Shown: positions 1-10,573 of the stretch, piece after piece
Layout: each line of letters starts with the position of its first letter
How positions within the stretch are numbered: the first letter of the stretch is position 1
NCBI GenBank assembly: GCA_023078685.1
Contig: JALGAS010000003.1
Location: 2,232,001 to 2,296,000 of the forward strand
Length of the DNA stretch: 64,000 bases
DNA from: Neopestalotiopsis rosae
Taxonomy: Eukaryota; Ascomycota; Sordariomycetes; Amphisphaeriales; Sporocadaceae
Reading direction: 5' to 3'
Position numbers and translations under genes: made by a program
Notes under the pieces: generated by a model
What the model was told of the DNA's origin: nothing
The model's input: the letters and a program-made list of their open reading frames with translations, nothing else
The model's database searches: none

Positions 1-198
1 CTGAGCAGTTTCCGTCTCGAGTCGCACGGCACTGTTGACACGAATCCGAGAACGGGAATGAAGAATGCTCGGGATTTGATCATGGCACCAGAAAGATATG
101 AGGTTCTCTGCGTGCCGAGGAATGAGGACCGTCTTCGTCAAGCTTTGGCAGATCACAAGGTTGATGATGTATGCCCGGCGGTGAACATACCATTTTAA
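1..198 (+). CDS. 3' end of an unrecognised protein-coding gene (partial)
   Basis: Frame 1 is open from the first base of the window to a TAA stop at 196-198, giving 65 residues of a protein that begins outside the window. The piece is hydrophilic, with a stretch ending PERYEVLCVPR followed by a basic/acidic helix-like segment. Codon use looks like real coding sequence. I do not recognise the family. A GT at the VDD/V boundary near 168 could be a splice donor, so the last dozen codons may be intron read-through. The gene lies in tandem with Erj5, about 600 bp upstream of its start. Confidence 0.5.
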   Translation: MSSFRLESHGTVDTNPRTGMKNARDLIMAPERYEVLCVPRNEDRLRQALADHKVDDVCPAVNIPF

Positions 199-793
199 CC
201 TCACTTTCTTCTGCATAGCCATTTCTGTGGGAGGTTTAGCTATGCCTACTTCATCAAGCCCATGTGCAAGAATAGACCGGAGAGCAGCTTTGAATGCAAG
301 TTTACAATTTAGACATTTGTTCAAGCCAAATCAAAATACTATGATAAAAGTTCACCTATGTGATCCCGCACGAATAAGGACAAATCCATATCTTGGGGTG
401 CTCCTGCACAACTCCCGATGGCCAAAAGAATCCCATGTGTATATTCATGGGCCCCACCACAAATAGACAATCTAGGCATGTGGGGGAGCCAGGGGAGCCC
501 CCAGTCAGACCTTCAAGACCTTGTGCGACCCCTTTTTAGTTGAGAAGGTAGAAGCCCGCAGCTCCAGCTCGAGCCCCCAGCGCCCCTACGATTCGCTAAC
601 GTTTCAGCGGCAAGTGCCGTCCAGTACCGAAGCGACACCTTGCATTTGACACGGATAAATATCACAGGCGAGAAAAAGTTGGAGCGCTCTCAAAAAAGGA
701 TCATCCTCTTTTTTCCCTACGAATCCTACAGACCTCATTTTGTTTTCTTGTTCGCAACAGCTGTTAATGCTCTAGCGAACGAGGCACGCTGAA
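199..793. other. Intergenic, upstream of Erj5
   Basis: About 600 bp between the partial gene and Erj5. The one forward ORF here (227-466) has no recognisable feature. The stretch holds the 3' UTR of the first gene and the Erj5 promoter and leader; I see no RNA gene. Confidence 0.5.
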
Positions 794-2227
794 ATGAGGT
801 TCTCTATCCTCTCTGTCGGGCTTCTTGCCCTGGTGACGCCTCTCGTCTCAGCATGGAGCAAAGAAGGTGCGTAGAGATGTTCGAGCGCTCACATGAATGG
901 CTTGAGACACTCGCAGATTGGGCAGGGAAACTGACTGAGACGAGATTGCAGATCACGAGATCTTCCGCTTGCGTGACGAGATCATGACCCATGAAGGTGC
1001 CAACATCACCTTTTACGACTTCGTCGGCGTCACGCCCTCGGCCTCACAGGATGAGATCAAGCGCGCCTACCGCAAGAAGTCCAAGACGCTTCACCCCGAC
1101 AAGGTCAAGGCGCAGCTCAATGCCCGAACCAACAAGTCCAAGAACAAGTCGAAGCCCGGCGTCACCGTCACCAAGCCCCCTACCCAGTCGGAGATCAAGG
1201 CTGCCATCAAGGCTGCAGGCGAGCGACAGACACGCCTCGGTGTCATTGCCAACATTCTCACCGGTCCCGAGCGCGCGCGATACGATCACTTCATGTCCAA
1301 CGGTTTCCCTACCTGGAAGGGCACTGGCTACTACTACAGTCGCTACCGCCCCGGTCTAGGTACTGTGCTCATTGGTGTCTTCCTGGCTGGTGCCGGTGGC
1401 TTCCACTACATTGCTTTGTACATGGGCTGGAAGCGCCAGCGCGAGTTCATTGAGCGATACATCAAGTTTGCCCGTCATGCTGCTTGGGGCGACAACCTAG
1501 GCATCGCAGGAGTCGATGCTGGTGTCACAGCACAAGCACCTACCCCCGAACCAGCCGCCGATGACGAGCAAGGTCCCATGATGCCGACGAACCGCAAGCA
1601 GAGACGTGAACAGGAACGCATGGCCAAGAAGGAGAGCGCCAAGGAAGGCAAGCGTTCTGGCCGCCCTCGAGGTGTCAAGAATGCCAGCGGCAGTGCTACA
1701 CCGGTTCCCCAGACGCAACCAAGCAACGGCTCAGGACCTACGGGCGCTAAGAAGCGTGTTGTTGCAGAGAATGGCAAGATTCTGGTTGTGGACTCCCTTG
1801 GTGATGTGTATCTGGAGCAAGAGGACGAGGACGGCAACGTCCAGGAATTCCTGCTCGACGTAAGTTTGCTATGCAAGAATTTGTTTGTCATTGAAGGAAA
1901 TGCTAATGACTATATTCATAGCCGAATGAGGTGCCTGTCCCCACTATCCGCGACACCGCTCTGGTCAGACTGCCTGTCTGGGCCTTCCGCCGTATTCTGG
2001 GAAAGAAGGACGCCAATGAGGATTTTGTCGAGGAGCAAGATGTGGTTGAGGAATTGCTTGACGATGACTCTGATATTCCTCAACGCACCCCAAGCAGTAC
2101 CGACTCGAACGATGATTTCGAACTCCTCGACGCCACCTCGCAGAGCGTCCAAGATCTGGCCAAGGTCAGCGGAAGCAAGCCTCAAGCAAGCAGCAAGGCC
2201 AAGAAGAGGAGCAACAAGAAGCGGTAG
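794..2227 (+). CDS. erj5: ER membrane J-domain co-chaperone Erj5
   Basis: Three exons, 794-866, 952-1859 and 1922-2227, give 428 residues. Both introns are GT-AG and keep phase. The start ATG at 794 opens a hydrophobic signal sequence (MRFSILSVGLLALVTPLVSA). A J domain follows at about residues 35-110: YDFVGV, the Lys/Arg-rich helix II and the HPD tripeptide are visible, so it should stimulate an Hsp70 (Kar2/BiP in the ER lumen). A hydrophobic segment near residues 135-155 (VLIGVFLAGAGGFHYIALYM) is the probable membrane span. The remaining half is charged and Lys-rich (KKRVV, a terminal KKRSNKKR run) and probably cytosolic. Yeast Erj5 is a type I ER membrane J protein needed for normal folding capacity; the order and length here match fungal Erj5. 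The ORF starting at 969 lacks the signal peptide and is not the true N terminus. Confidence 0.9.
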
Positions 2228-3824
2228 TTGTTCAGCTGCCTTTGGTGCTTGGTGAGACTTGGGTGTTCCAAAGTTGATTCAAATAGTTGCGTGCTGTCAA
2301 AGTAGTGATTATATTGTTTAGACGCAAACGCAAGCACAAATTGGAATCCTGTCGGATTTGCAAAAGTATATTTTGAGTTGCGAGCCAAGAACCAACAACT
2401 ATACACATAATTTAAAAGGCGCTAGAAGGGAACGACCTTGTGCATGTTTCGTGACTTGTCTGCATGATCTGTATATACGAGGTACTTTACTTGCGATCAG
2501 TTCTAGTCTTTTCCAGAAAAGCAGCCCTGGTCCCCAATTTGCTTGCGTACAGGTCGTTGGGGCACCTTACAAAATGAACCTACGCACTAGCAAAAAGTGT
2601 CCATCCATAATGTGCAACTCATTATATCGTCTCTGGCTGCTGTAAGTAGTTTCGAGCAGACATATCCAATACGCTGTAATGTCTCAAAAATACTGTGACT
2701 CGGGGACAATCCTTTGTTTCTAGAACACACAATATAAGCATGCTCCAAAGTCCCAACGATATTGGTCTGAAACTCTTTGTCAAGTGTTGGGCCGCTGTAC
2801 AGGTCCAGCACATCATCCGCGGGTCCCCAAGAAGCATAGTGGCAGCTTGGGCGTCAACGTGAGCTGCATTTCGACCCAGCGGGACAGCAAAGAAGCCCAC
2901 TAAAACGGCTTTATTTAGCGCTAAAAGGCCAGGGTCGACACTGGACACGGGCGGGCTGGCGTCCAGAAAGATTGGAATTACCCCTCCATTTCCCCAAGGT
3001 TCCAAATTTCCCATAGGCAGAACGGTGCTGGGCTTGCTGGGTTGGGTAAACTGCCCTTTGTGATGGGAACGGCAGGTAATATGGGCAAGACATGACGTGA
3101 AATCCGCATTGTCGTCATAAAATCCCATGGTCCTCCTGCCATATTGTCTCTCGGCCCCTTTCATTTCACCACCACATGACTTTTCCCAGAATTCATTTTG
3201 ATCGTTCTCAACCCAACAACCAACTTCATTTCTCGATATTGTCCGGCTTTTTCGCTTTGAATTAGAAGAAGCTCGACACAAACAATAGTTTCTTCTAGTC
3301 AAGGAGATCTGCTTTGTTCTGATCGTCGCTCAGGCACCAGAAACCATAGGCCATCCATTTCCGTCCTTGGAACAACCCCCCTTGCCGGACACTTCTCGGA
3401 GTCTAGCCAGCACTTAGCCCACATCATACCGACGTATACCTTGTCTATCCACCGCTTCTTGCCTCGAGACTACCCCTTGGGATCAAGCAGACAAGGAAGA
3501 CTTTCAACTCGTCCTTCATGTCTATAACCTCCACGTACCTCCCACAGCAGCTTTCCACTCGTCTCTAGTGCTTGCTTTTACAATACATAGCATAGTCAAT
3601 ATAAGACAAGAATTGATACAGCAGTTTGCTCTCGCAAAGAAAGACTCCAGACCCCGAACTCTCACCATTCCCTCCGCAGCTCTGACAAGTTCCCCTCCTT
3701 ACCCGAAACACAGCTTTGTTACAACAGCAAACAGGCTCGAGATTCCAGTGTTCCGACGTTCAGAGAACCAGGACAGTCGACCTCTACGTTTTCCAAACTT
3801 CTTACACAGTTCAGTTTGCCAAAG
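2228..3824. other. Intergenic region and long leader of the next gene
   Basis: About 1.6 kb with the Erj5 3' UTR and the promoter/5' leader of the gene at 3885. The leader is CT-rich (TTCCC, CTCCC runs), as is common upstream of filamentous fungal genes. A 226-codon minus-strand ORF (2622-3302) covers part of it but shows no domain and looks fortuitous. Confidence 0.5.
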
Positions 3825-3884
3825 GTGAGTGGCGGATTCAGTTGATTTGGTTCGGGTTTTTCTAACAAACAATAACCTCTGCAG
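3825..3884 (+). other. 5' UTR intron abutting the start codon
   Basis: A GTGAGT donor at 3825 and a CTCTGCAG acceptor ending at 3884, with a CTAAC branch-like sequence at about 3862, define a 60-nt intron. The ATG of the downstream gene follows directly at 3885. Confidence 0.65.
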
Positions 3885-4724
3885 ATGACTATGAACGATC
3901 AGTACAGCATGTCTCAAGACGAGCTTGCTGCCATGTTTACTCGCAACATGACACTCCAACAGTTGCAACAGCAACAACAACAAGCAGTTGAGCAACAACA
4001 GCCCATTCAGTCTATGGAAATGAAAGCAGAGCCCGAGCCCGAGCCCATCATATATGCGTCGGTGCACTATACCCACTCGGCACACATCAATCAAGCACAA
4101 GAACCCGAGGTCGAGCGCGAGCGGCCTTCGTCCGAACCACCCCAGTCCCGACAGCCATCCGCTGAGGACATTCTCAAACACTATGGCGTCAACTATACAA
4201 TGCTCTCAGCAGCTCAGATGGACCTCTTCAAAACAGCCGAGGACTCCCAGAAGGAGAGACTGATCGAGCTGTGGCGTATCTGCCCTCCTACAAACGCACA
4301 AGAGAACCCTGCCAGCACAAATGTTCAGCAGGAGGAAATGCTGGCCCAGCTTCGATACGAGAGGAAGCTTCAGGAAGAAGCAGAACAACAAAACCTCATG
4401 AGTATGGACGGCACTCCTCTGACACCAGTCCAGACCGGACAAGGCGAATGGACCGGAACTATCTCTTACATGGAGCCGTACATGATGTCGGGATACGAAG
4501 AACTGGCTAGACGTGAGTATGAGGAGAGCGCTAGGCGCCAAATCGAAGAGGAAATGAATAGCACCAAGAATGTCTATTCACACTTTGGATCGGCTGTTGG
4601 AGGCCAGACATACCGCCCGGCTACAGACCCCGTCTACAACACCACCAGCGACTGGGACCGGCAAAGACAGGCGATGGAGGACCAATATGGTGCCTTCCAA
4701 ATGGGTGGACACATGGACTTTTAG
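3885..4724 (+). CDS. Gln/Glu-rich conserved hypothetical protein
   Basis: Single coding exon, 279 residues; the start ATG follows the acceptor of a 5' UTR intron. The N-terminal quarter holds a Gln-rich tract (about residues 25-45) and an EPEPEP run. The middle (about 95-125) is a short folded-looking segment, SAEDILKHYGVNY followed by an amphipathic helix, the likeliest conserved core. Residues about 145-225 are Glu/Gln/Arg-rich and could form a coiled coil. The C terminus is Tyr/Gly-rich. There is no signal peptide or membrane segment. I recognise no domain; composition suggests a largely disordered nuclear or cytosolic regulator, but that is inference. Confidence 0.75.
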   Translation: MTMNDQYSMSQDELAAMFTRNMTLQQLQQQQQQAVEQQQPIQSMEMKAEPEPEPIIYASVHYTHSAHINQAQEPEVERERPSSEPPQSRQPSAEDILKHYGVNYTMLSAAQMDLFKTAEDSQKERLIELWRICPPTNAQENPASTNVQQEEMLAQLRYERKLQEEAEQQNLMSMDGTPLTPVQTGQGEWTGTISYMEPYMMSGYEELARREYEESARRQIEEEMNSTKNVYSHFGSAVGGQTYRPATDPVYNTTSDWDRQRQAMEDQYGAFQMGGHMDF

Positions 4725-5396
4725 GACTTTGCGCTACTGAGGCACTGGTCACAACCTTGGCACAGTGATCAGTGCTAGTTGAAGGACAATGATTGCAACG
4801 GGATTCATTGCATGGATTGGGGTTTATGATGATGTCATTAGCAACATGGCGGCATAGGGAAATTCGGCAGGGTTGGACCATTTGGTCGCGCAGATTTATG
4901 TCATGGCTCGGAGTTGACGGTCTCTTTTATAGGATTCTTTTACTATACATAATTACCCCCACTCACCCCAAGTCCCGTCCCTTGACTTTGTATCGTCCTT
5001 GCTAACAATTTGGCATTTCTAGATGGCTTCAGCCTGAGTCTCATATGCTCTTTGAGGTACGTACGTCTGAATAGCACCCATATTCATACATCCAGCGCAA
5101 TTGTCCCAAGAAAATTCGTATGTATAGCTGGTTTAGTCACCTCCTTCCTATAATCTGTCGGATGATAGCCTAGCAAAGATCCAAAGAGTAACTCAGTAAG
5201 CCTAGTCCTGAAATGAAGTGGACACGACCCGTCTATGCCATTGAGCGGATTTGGTCTCCATTTCGATGTTTACTCAGCGTGAATATTAGTCGTATTAAAA
5301 GCATCTTGATTCTGATGAGAAGAGCACTCCGGCTAAACCTGATCACGAACGCGGTGACCTGTGTGAAATGGCCTGGCTTCTGCAATGAGACGAACA
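4725..5396. other. Intergenic
   Basis: About 670 bp with the 3' UTR of the Gln-rich gene and the downstream side of the minus-strand 2EXR gene. No gene or RNA is supported. Confidence 0.4.
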
Positions 5397-5762
5397 TCAC
5401 TTTAACCCCCAATTTTCGCCCGGACCCCAGAGCGTGCGCTCTAGAACATCCCGGCCCGGGTGGAACCAGACGCCCGGATCCGCGGCATTGTCCTCGTCGC
5501 GAAAGGCGAGGACGTAGCCGGACTCGCGGAAGACGCGCCGGGCTTCCTGGCACGTCTGGGGCAAAGCGGGCGGCCTTGCGGTCTCGGCCCGGTTCAGCGG
5601 CGCCAGCTTGAAACCTGGAAAGGCGTAGACTAGTACAGTGAGTTGGCGTGGGGCGGGCAGAGCCTCTTTCCAGATGGCGATGCGGAGTTCTGCTGGGAGA
5701 TCGTTGAATCTGGGGAAGGAGGATGGTTGTGGGTTGTTGGGTTCTATCGGGGGCTGATCCAT
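5397..5762 (-). CDS. Short 2EXR-domain protein, probably truncated
   Basis: 121 residues. After a short Pro-rich N terminus it carries the opening signature of the fungal 2EXR family (FNDLPAELRIAIWKEAL, residues about 19-35), then the cysteine/arginine stretch TCQEARRVFRESGY and a GVWFHP element typical of the middle of that domain. 2EXR proteins, large F-box-like families in Sordariomycetes, usually run 250-400 residues; here the frame stops right after the domain. A frame continuing below 5400 would need an intron with a poor donor. It is either a compact member, a gene with an unseen intron, or a truncated remnant. It lies beside an AT-rich island, which would fit decay. The function of 2EXR proteins is unknown. 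Confidence 0.5.
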   Translation of the reverse strand: MDQPPIEPNNPQPSSFPRFNDLPAELRIAIWKEALPAPRQLTVLVYAFPGFKLAPLNRAETARPPALPQTCQEARRVFRESGYVLAFRDEDNAADPGVWFHPGRDVLERTLWGPGENWGLK

Positions 5763-5939
5763 TTTCTTTGGAGAATCAAGTATGCTGGGAATTGGGTGGT
5801 TGCGCGATGCCCGAAGGCCGAAGATTCAATGACTGAGTCTAATGGTATTCAATATGTTATCTTCATTTCAAAAAGTTTCTGGGATTTTGAAATTGCGAAC
5901 CAGGATATGATCCAATGGTGCCGATGGCGATGATCTGCT

Positions 5940-6745
5940 TGGACTATAGCGGTTTGCTAATTTTCGGACTTGGAGCCCGGACTTAAAGGTGCTGTATCAC
6001 CACTACGTATCACGTGAGGGGTCATCACTTGTAAAAGACCTAATCTTCGCTTTACGTATATTGCATTTTCTTATGTTAACGTCTTCGACTTCTGAGAAGA
6101 AGAGGTTAAGGAGAATAATTAGAATTAAAAAGAGTTAATGCGCCACCTGTGGCTGGTGTACTGCGGCACCCTTCGGGTGACACACGGGAAGGGTTATCAA
6201 GTCTGTTTGTTTACACATTATTTTCTCAGAAGTAGACCATCTTTAATTCTACTCTTTATTTTGGATACTGGTCGTATTAAGAGTCCCTGCTCGTGACAAT
6301 TATATACCACTTAAGAAGAGGCCAATTACAGCCTAAAGGCCGACAAATGAATTTATAATGTTATTGAATTCGCTTATATGTAGCGCTTATATACCCTGGA
6401 ATTTCTAGGTATTCGCTATGACTTACTACATATGTAGGCACCTGCTGTTAAATATTTGAATTTCCCTAAAAATTGCTGCATCATAACGAATCCTTTTCAA
6501 TTATTATAAAACTTGATCTCGAGACAAATCTAAGCATACAAACTTAATAAATAGGAAATTTATTTAGATGCGACAAGTATTTGCAAAGTTATTTAAGTTT
6601 TTATTGAAATATGCACCTTTGGCACTTTGTGCTGATGGCACGCTGATGCCAATTGCACGGATGCCAATTTCACTGCAATTTTAACCCTCATGAAGGGCAT
6701 ATGAGGCACAAATTTGCTGGAAGCTGATTGACGTATTCATCCTCC
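5940..6745. other. AT-rich gene-free island
   Basis: This stretch is visibly richer in A and T than its neighbours, with many TTA/TAT/AATT words and few CpG, and has no ORF above the reporting length. A compact GC hairpin (CACCC, TTC loop, GGGTG) sits at 6167-6179 inside it. The pattern resembles repeat-induced point mutation (RIP) acting on an old mobile element, but no element could be recognised. It lies between the short 2EXR gene and the 3' end of the exo-glucosaminidase. Confidence 0.45.
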
Positions 6746-9445
6746 TTACAAAATGGAGACTTGAATTTGTTCCACATTTTTTCCCGTAACAGCTATACTT
6801 TTCGCCTTTGAATCTGAGGAGTTGACCTGCACCTCGAGCTTTTCCCTCGGCCATAGAGTAACGTAGTTGTCTGTCCAGGTTACTGGAAGCACATCATCAC
6901 CGGCGTCGTTGACCAAGTTGAGGCTGACGAAGAAGGCGGGCACGTCGGAAAAGTTCTCGAGGACCACAATGGCACCATTGCCATCGTCGCTTGCCGTGGT
7001 CGATACTGTCAAGCTCGCGGGTTGCAGCGAATCGAGAGCGGTAAAGTTGGTATAATTTGTGACGGGAGTGTAGTACCAGTCCGAGTTTTCCCAGTCCAAT
7101 GTGTCAACGGTCGAGGTCAACCAATACACGTTTCTGCTCAGCACGGCGTCATCTTCGTCCGTGAGGACCAGGCGAAGAAACATGACGGTAGTGTTGCAAG
7201 ATATCTCTGGGATCACCAGTACACTTTTGCTCGTATACGGTTGCGTGGCCATGGTTACAGTTGTGCTGTAGACGGAATTTCCATTCAGATCAATCGCATC
7301 GACAGCCACGGACCGCGAGCCCCGACGGTCCAGCGAGTGGTTGATCAGATAGACAGAACTCTGGACGTAGTCGTACGCGACATGCTCCAGCCTACTTCCG
7401 ACCTTTGCACCAAAGTAGGACCCTGCGGGGTGGAGGTAATAGTCAAACAGGTTCCAGTGCAGACTAGGCCAGGCATTGTTGACCATCCAGTAGATCATGC
7501 CCGTAGCCGGTCTCTCGGCATCGCGGTACGCGGAATAGCCTTCGAATTGGGCTCTAGTCGCTTCATAGTCCATGATTTGCGCCTTGAGTAGGTAGTCGTC
7601 CAAACAAGTCGGGGCGCCCAATCGTGCCCATAATGCGTCATTGTAAATCTTGCGATTATAAAAGGAAGAAACACTGGTCGACATGTGGTATAAGCCCTTG
7701 TCTGGCTGTTTCCAGAGATCGTCAAGATCTGCTTGCGACAGGAACTTTTTGAGACTTCCGAGCTCTGGTGTGCCCACGCCGGCCCCAAGCTCAGACCCGA
7801 ATCCGAATGCAGCTCCGAGATGGTCTTCAGTGTCGCTCACATCGTACCAGTAGTTTGGAGGAACCCAGTCATATGGACCAGCCATCTTCATTCCAGACGA
7901 TCCCAGCTGTTCCGGGTAACCTCGTAGCGACGCCGAGGCGATGATCGGATTCTGCCAATTGTAATCTTCAAAGGCCTTGAGGTAGATTTCTGTGGCTCGG
8001 TCGTCTGGCCAGTAGTCGCTGCCGATTAAATATCCGAGAATACTCGGGTGGCTCTGCAGCATCAATATTTCATGTCTCATGCTCGCATTGGCCGTGCTGT
8101 AGTCAGCGTCGGTCCACTCGTCCTTGACGGCCAGGTCCTCGTTGTAGGACCAAGCCTCCCACTTGTCGCAGCATTCCCAGCCGGGCAGCACCATCAAGCC
8201 TAAGCGATCGGCAATGTCGTAGAGCTCCGGGTGCTCGTTCTTGCCCTCGAGGCGGACCGTGTTCAAGCCGAGGTCGAGCATGTACTCGGCCTGCGTGGTG
8301 AACTTGGCGCCGTCCCAGCGCAGAAATATGTCTGACGAGTAGCCGCCGCCGAGAACCTGGAAGGCATTTCCGTTGATGCTAAAGGAAGTGTCGTTGAACT
8401 GGTTGAGACTAGAGGTCACTTTGCGTATACCAAAGGTCTTTCCGGTGGCATCGGATGTTACATTATCCACCGAGAGCGACAATTCTGCAGAGTAGAGCGG
8501 CTGTTCTCCCCATATCTTTGGCCACCAGATTGCCGGCTCCGAAATGGTGTGCGTTATATTTATGTCCATAGAAGCCAATGGAGCAATGGTGTAGGGAAAT
8601 GATTGAGTCTGCAAGACTTGATCCGTGCCATTTCCATAAACGAGACTTTCTGCCTGGAAAGTGATTTCGCAGTCTTCGTAATTCTGCACAGTTGTCAAGA
8701 GTGTCACTGTGGCAGGGTTATCACCCGCAGGCAATTCTAAATCGGTGACGACTCTCAAGGGTGACAAGGTTACAGGACCCGTTTGCTTGATGGAAACATC
8801 GCGCCACACTCCTGTGCCATTGTCCGGTGGGTAGGGATTCCAGTCCACGAAACCCAGGGCAAAGTCGTAATTGTAGTCGGTAGGATAGACTTGGATGAGA
8901 AGAACATTGTCTTTGGCTATGGAGCTGGTAATGTCGTAGGTATGACCGGCGTATGCTCCGACCTGAGTCGTACTGTTTGCAAGCTGTTGTCCGTTCCAGT
9001 AAATGTCCGCCTTGGAGGTGATGCCATTGGTCTCAAGGAAATAGTGTTGTCCTTTGACCGGACTTGATGAGAACTGATACCGGTACCACGAAGGACCCGC
9101 GAAGTCGAATGGATCACTGTCAAACTTGGCAAGATTGTCAGAGAAGAACAAGTCCGAGTCATTGTACACCCCGGCCTTGATCAGACATCCCATGATAGTG
9201 CATCCAGAGGCGGCAATGTGATACCAAGACGACACATCGACGCCTGCGACAGACAACGCGGCCACATCTTGGCCCGTCTTTGCAGACGACTGAATATCCC
9301 AGGTAGGAATAAGCTTAGTTTGGGCTTGTGATAGTGTGCCTCTTTCCCGCTGGCTAAAGGTAGTGGCCGCTGCTGCTGCCGCCGTGGTGCCAAGCACCTG
9401 CTGCAGACCCGCCAACAGCATCGTCAATGTTGAGAACCTGTGCAT
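6746..9445 (-). CDS. Secreted GH2 exo-beta-D-glucosaminidase (chitosan-degrading)
   Basis: Single exon, 899 residues. A signal peptide (MHRFSTLTMLLAGLQQVLG) is followed by an Ala run. GH2 order is clear: sugar-binding jelly roll (about 60-220, with WYRYQF, DIYWNG and GVWRDV), immunoglobulin-like domain (about 225-345), TIM barrel (about 350-620; NTVRLEGKNEHPELYDIADRLGL) and C-terminal beta domains. Instead of the Asn-Glu acid/base pair of beta-galactosidases and mannosidases there is Ser-Asp (IGSDYWPD, D477), with the nucleophile at E552 (FGSELG). The Ser-Asp replacement is characteristic of the exo-beta-D-glucosaminidase branch (bacterial CsxA, Trichoderma Gls93). It should release glucosamine from non-reducing ends of chitosan oligomers outside the cell. 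Many N-x-S/T sites fit secretion. Beta-mannosidase is the alternative, made less likely by the Ser-Asp. Confidence 0.9.
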   Translation of the reverse strand: MHRFSTLTMLLAGLQQVLGTTAAAAAATTFSQRERGTLSQAQTKLIPTWDIQSSAKTGQDVAALSVAGVDVSSWYHIAASGCTIMGCLIKAGVYNDSDLFFSDNLAKFDSDPFDFAGPSWYRYQFSSSPVKGQHYFLETNGITSKADIYWNGQQLANSTTQVGAYAGHTYDITSSIAKDNVLLIQVYPTDYNYDFALGFVDWNPYPPDNGTGVWRDVSIKQTGPVTLSPLRVVTDLELPAGDNPATVTLLTTVQNYEDCEITFQAESLVYGNGTDQVLQTQSFPYTIAPLASMDINITHTISEPAIWWPKIWGEQPLYSAELSLSVDNVTSDATGKTFGIRKVTSSLNQFNDTSFSINGNAFQVLGGGYSSDIFLRWDGAKFTTQAEYMLDLGLNTVRLEGKNEHPELYDIADRLGLMVLPGWECCDKWEAWSYNEDLAVKDEWTDADYSTANASMRHEILMLQSHPSILGYLIGSDYWPDDRATEIYLKAFEDYNWQNPIIASASLRGYPEQLGSSGMKMAGPYDWVPPNYWYDVSDTEDHLGAAFGFGSELGAGVGTPELGSLKKFLSQADLDDLWKQPDKGLYHMSTSVSSFYNRKIYNDALWARLGAPTCLDDYLLKAQIMDYEATRAQFEGYSAYRDAERPATGMIYWMVNNAWPSLHWNLFDYYLHPAGSYFGAKVGSRLEHVAYDYVQSSVYLINHSLDRRGSRSVAVDAIDLNGNSVYSTTVTMATQPYTSKSVLVIPEISCNTTVMFLRLVLTDEDDAVLSRNVYWLTSTVDTLDWENSDWYYTPVTNYTNFTALDSLQPASLTVSTTASDDGNGAIVVLENFSDVPAFFVSLNLVNDAGDDVLPVTWTDNYVTLWPREKLEVQVNSSDSKAKSIAVTGKNVEQIQVSIL

Positions 9446-10573
9446 TCCTTGGTTTGTAGGTAGGCACGGCTGAACTTTGGAGGATCAGGATGCTCCTGAT
9501 CTTTCCATGACAGCAGAAACGAATGGCATGATCCGGAAGGAAGGAAAAGCAAACGAGACAAAAAGTGGCTTTCCCCGCAACTAATACGATGTTTACGGTA
9601 GCACCCTTGGGTATCAGGCAGATTGCAGGATACTAAGGCTGGCTATTATACTTGGCGCTGTTGTGCTACGTTGCACCGCTTATAGTAGTAGTACTTTGAG
9701 ATCCGATCGTCTGTTTGGCTGTGCCGCCGGGTATTAGTGGTTGGCGGCGGTGCGCCTCACTTCAACCGCAGTGGCCCGTTCCGTCGCATCTCTTGCTAGC
9801 ACCGTGATCGGGGCTTTTTAGGTCATTTCCACTACCTGAATACACCTGTACAGAGCTAGGCAACATACTGTACGAACAAATCATAGAAATAAGCTTGAAT
9901 CATGAATCTCTAGATTGAAGAAGTATTTACTCCGAATTTGACGGGAAGAGAGAGAGAATGGGGAGCATTATTCTCCAGTTTCCCAGCTTTGTATCCTGCT
10001 GAGACATGTACAGCAAATTATAGCCCGTTCTCCATGAAACCGCCGGCGAACTTGCCAGGACAACATCATTAATATCAAGCACCTCGACCTGTATGATTTC
10101 GCAAGTTTTACTGTGCTTTAGCAATCTGACACGTACTTTTCCCTATGCAAAATTATCTGCCCCTTTTCATAAAACTCAACATGATTAATACGTGACTTCC
10201 GACAAAAGCAACAACATACAAATTATATTGGCCAGCCAAAAAAATTTGGAAAGTGATGCGGCTCGTCGCTTCATTCAAAAATCTTGGCGACTCATCTGCA
10301 ATGATTGCTTACAGGCTTATAGCATGGATTAATCCGTGTGCTTACTTGACCCAACGACACCGAAAACATGGTAAGCCTTTGTTGGGTGATGAACAATGAA
10401 TCCCTTCACTAGCAAGTCTTTGTTGGTGACCGTCGTGGGCCCGATGAAAATATGGTCATTGTCGACGACAAACATCGCGGCAGTCGCCTCTGTTGGCTTT
10501 CCAGCAGAATTTCCTTCTCAATGATTGAGAAATCGCAGTTCCTCGATGCACGTCCCCCTCCTACCTCGCCACA
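9446..10573. other. Divergent intergenic region
   Basis: About 1.1 kb between the minus-strand exo-glucosaminidase and the plus-strand kinase-like gene, so it holds both promoters. Short ORFs here look fortuitous. No RNA gene seen. Confidence 0.5.

Noticed and set aside
2622..3302. 226-codon minus-strand ORF upstream of the Gln-rich gene
   Set aside because: It covers the promoter and CT-rich leader of the plus-strand gene, shows no domain, and its residue order looks like read-through of non-coding sequence.
6167..6179. Small GC hairpin in the AT-rich island as a terminator or RNA
   Set aside because: A five-base-pair stem with a three-base loop is too small to mean anything alone, and intrinsic terminators of this type are not used by fungal Pol II.
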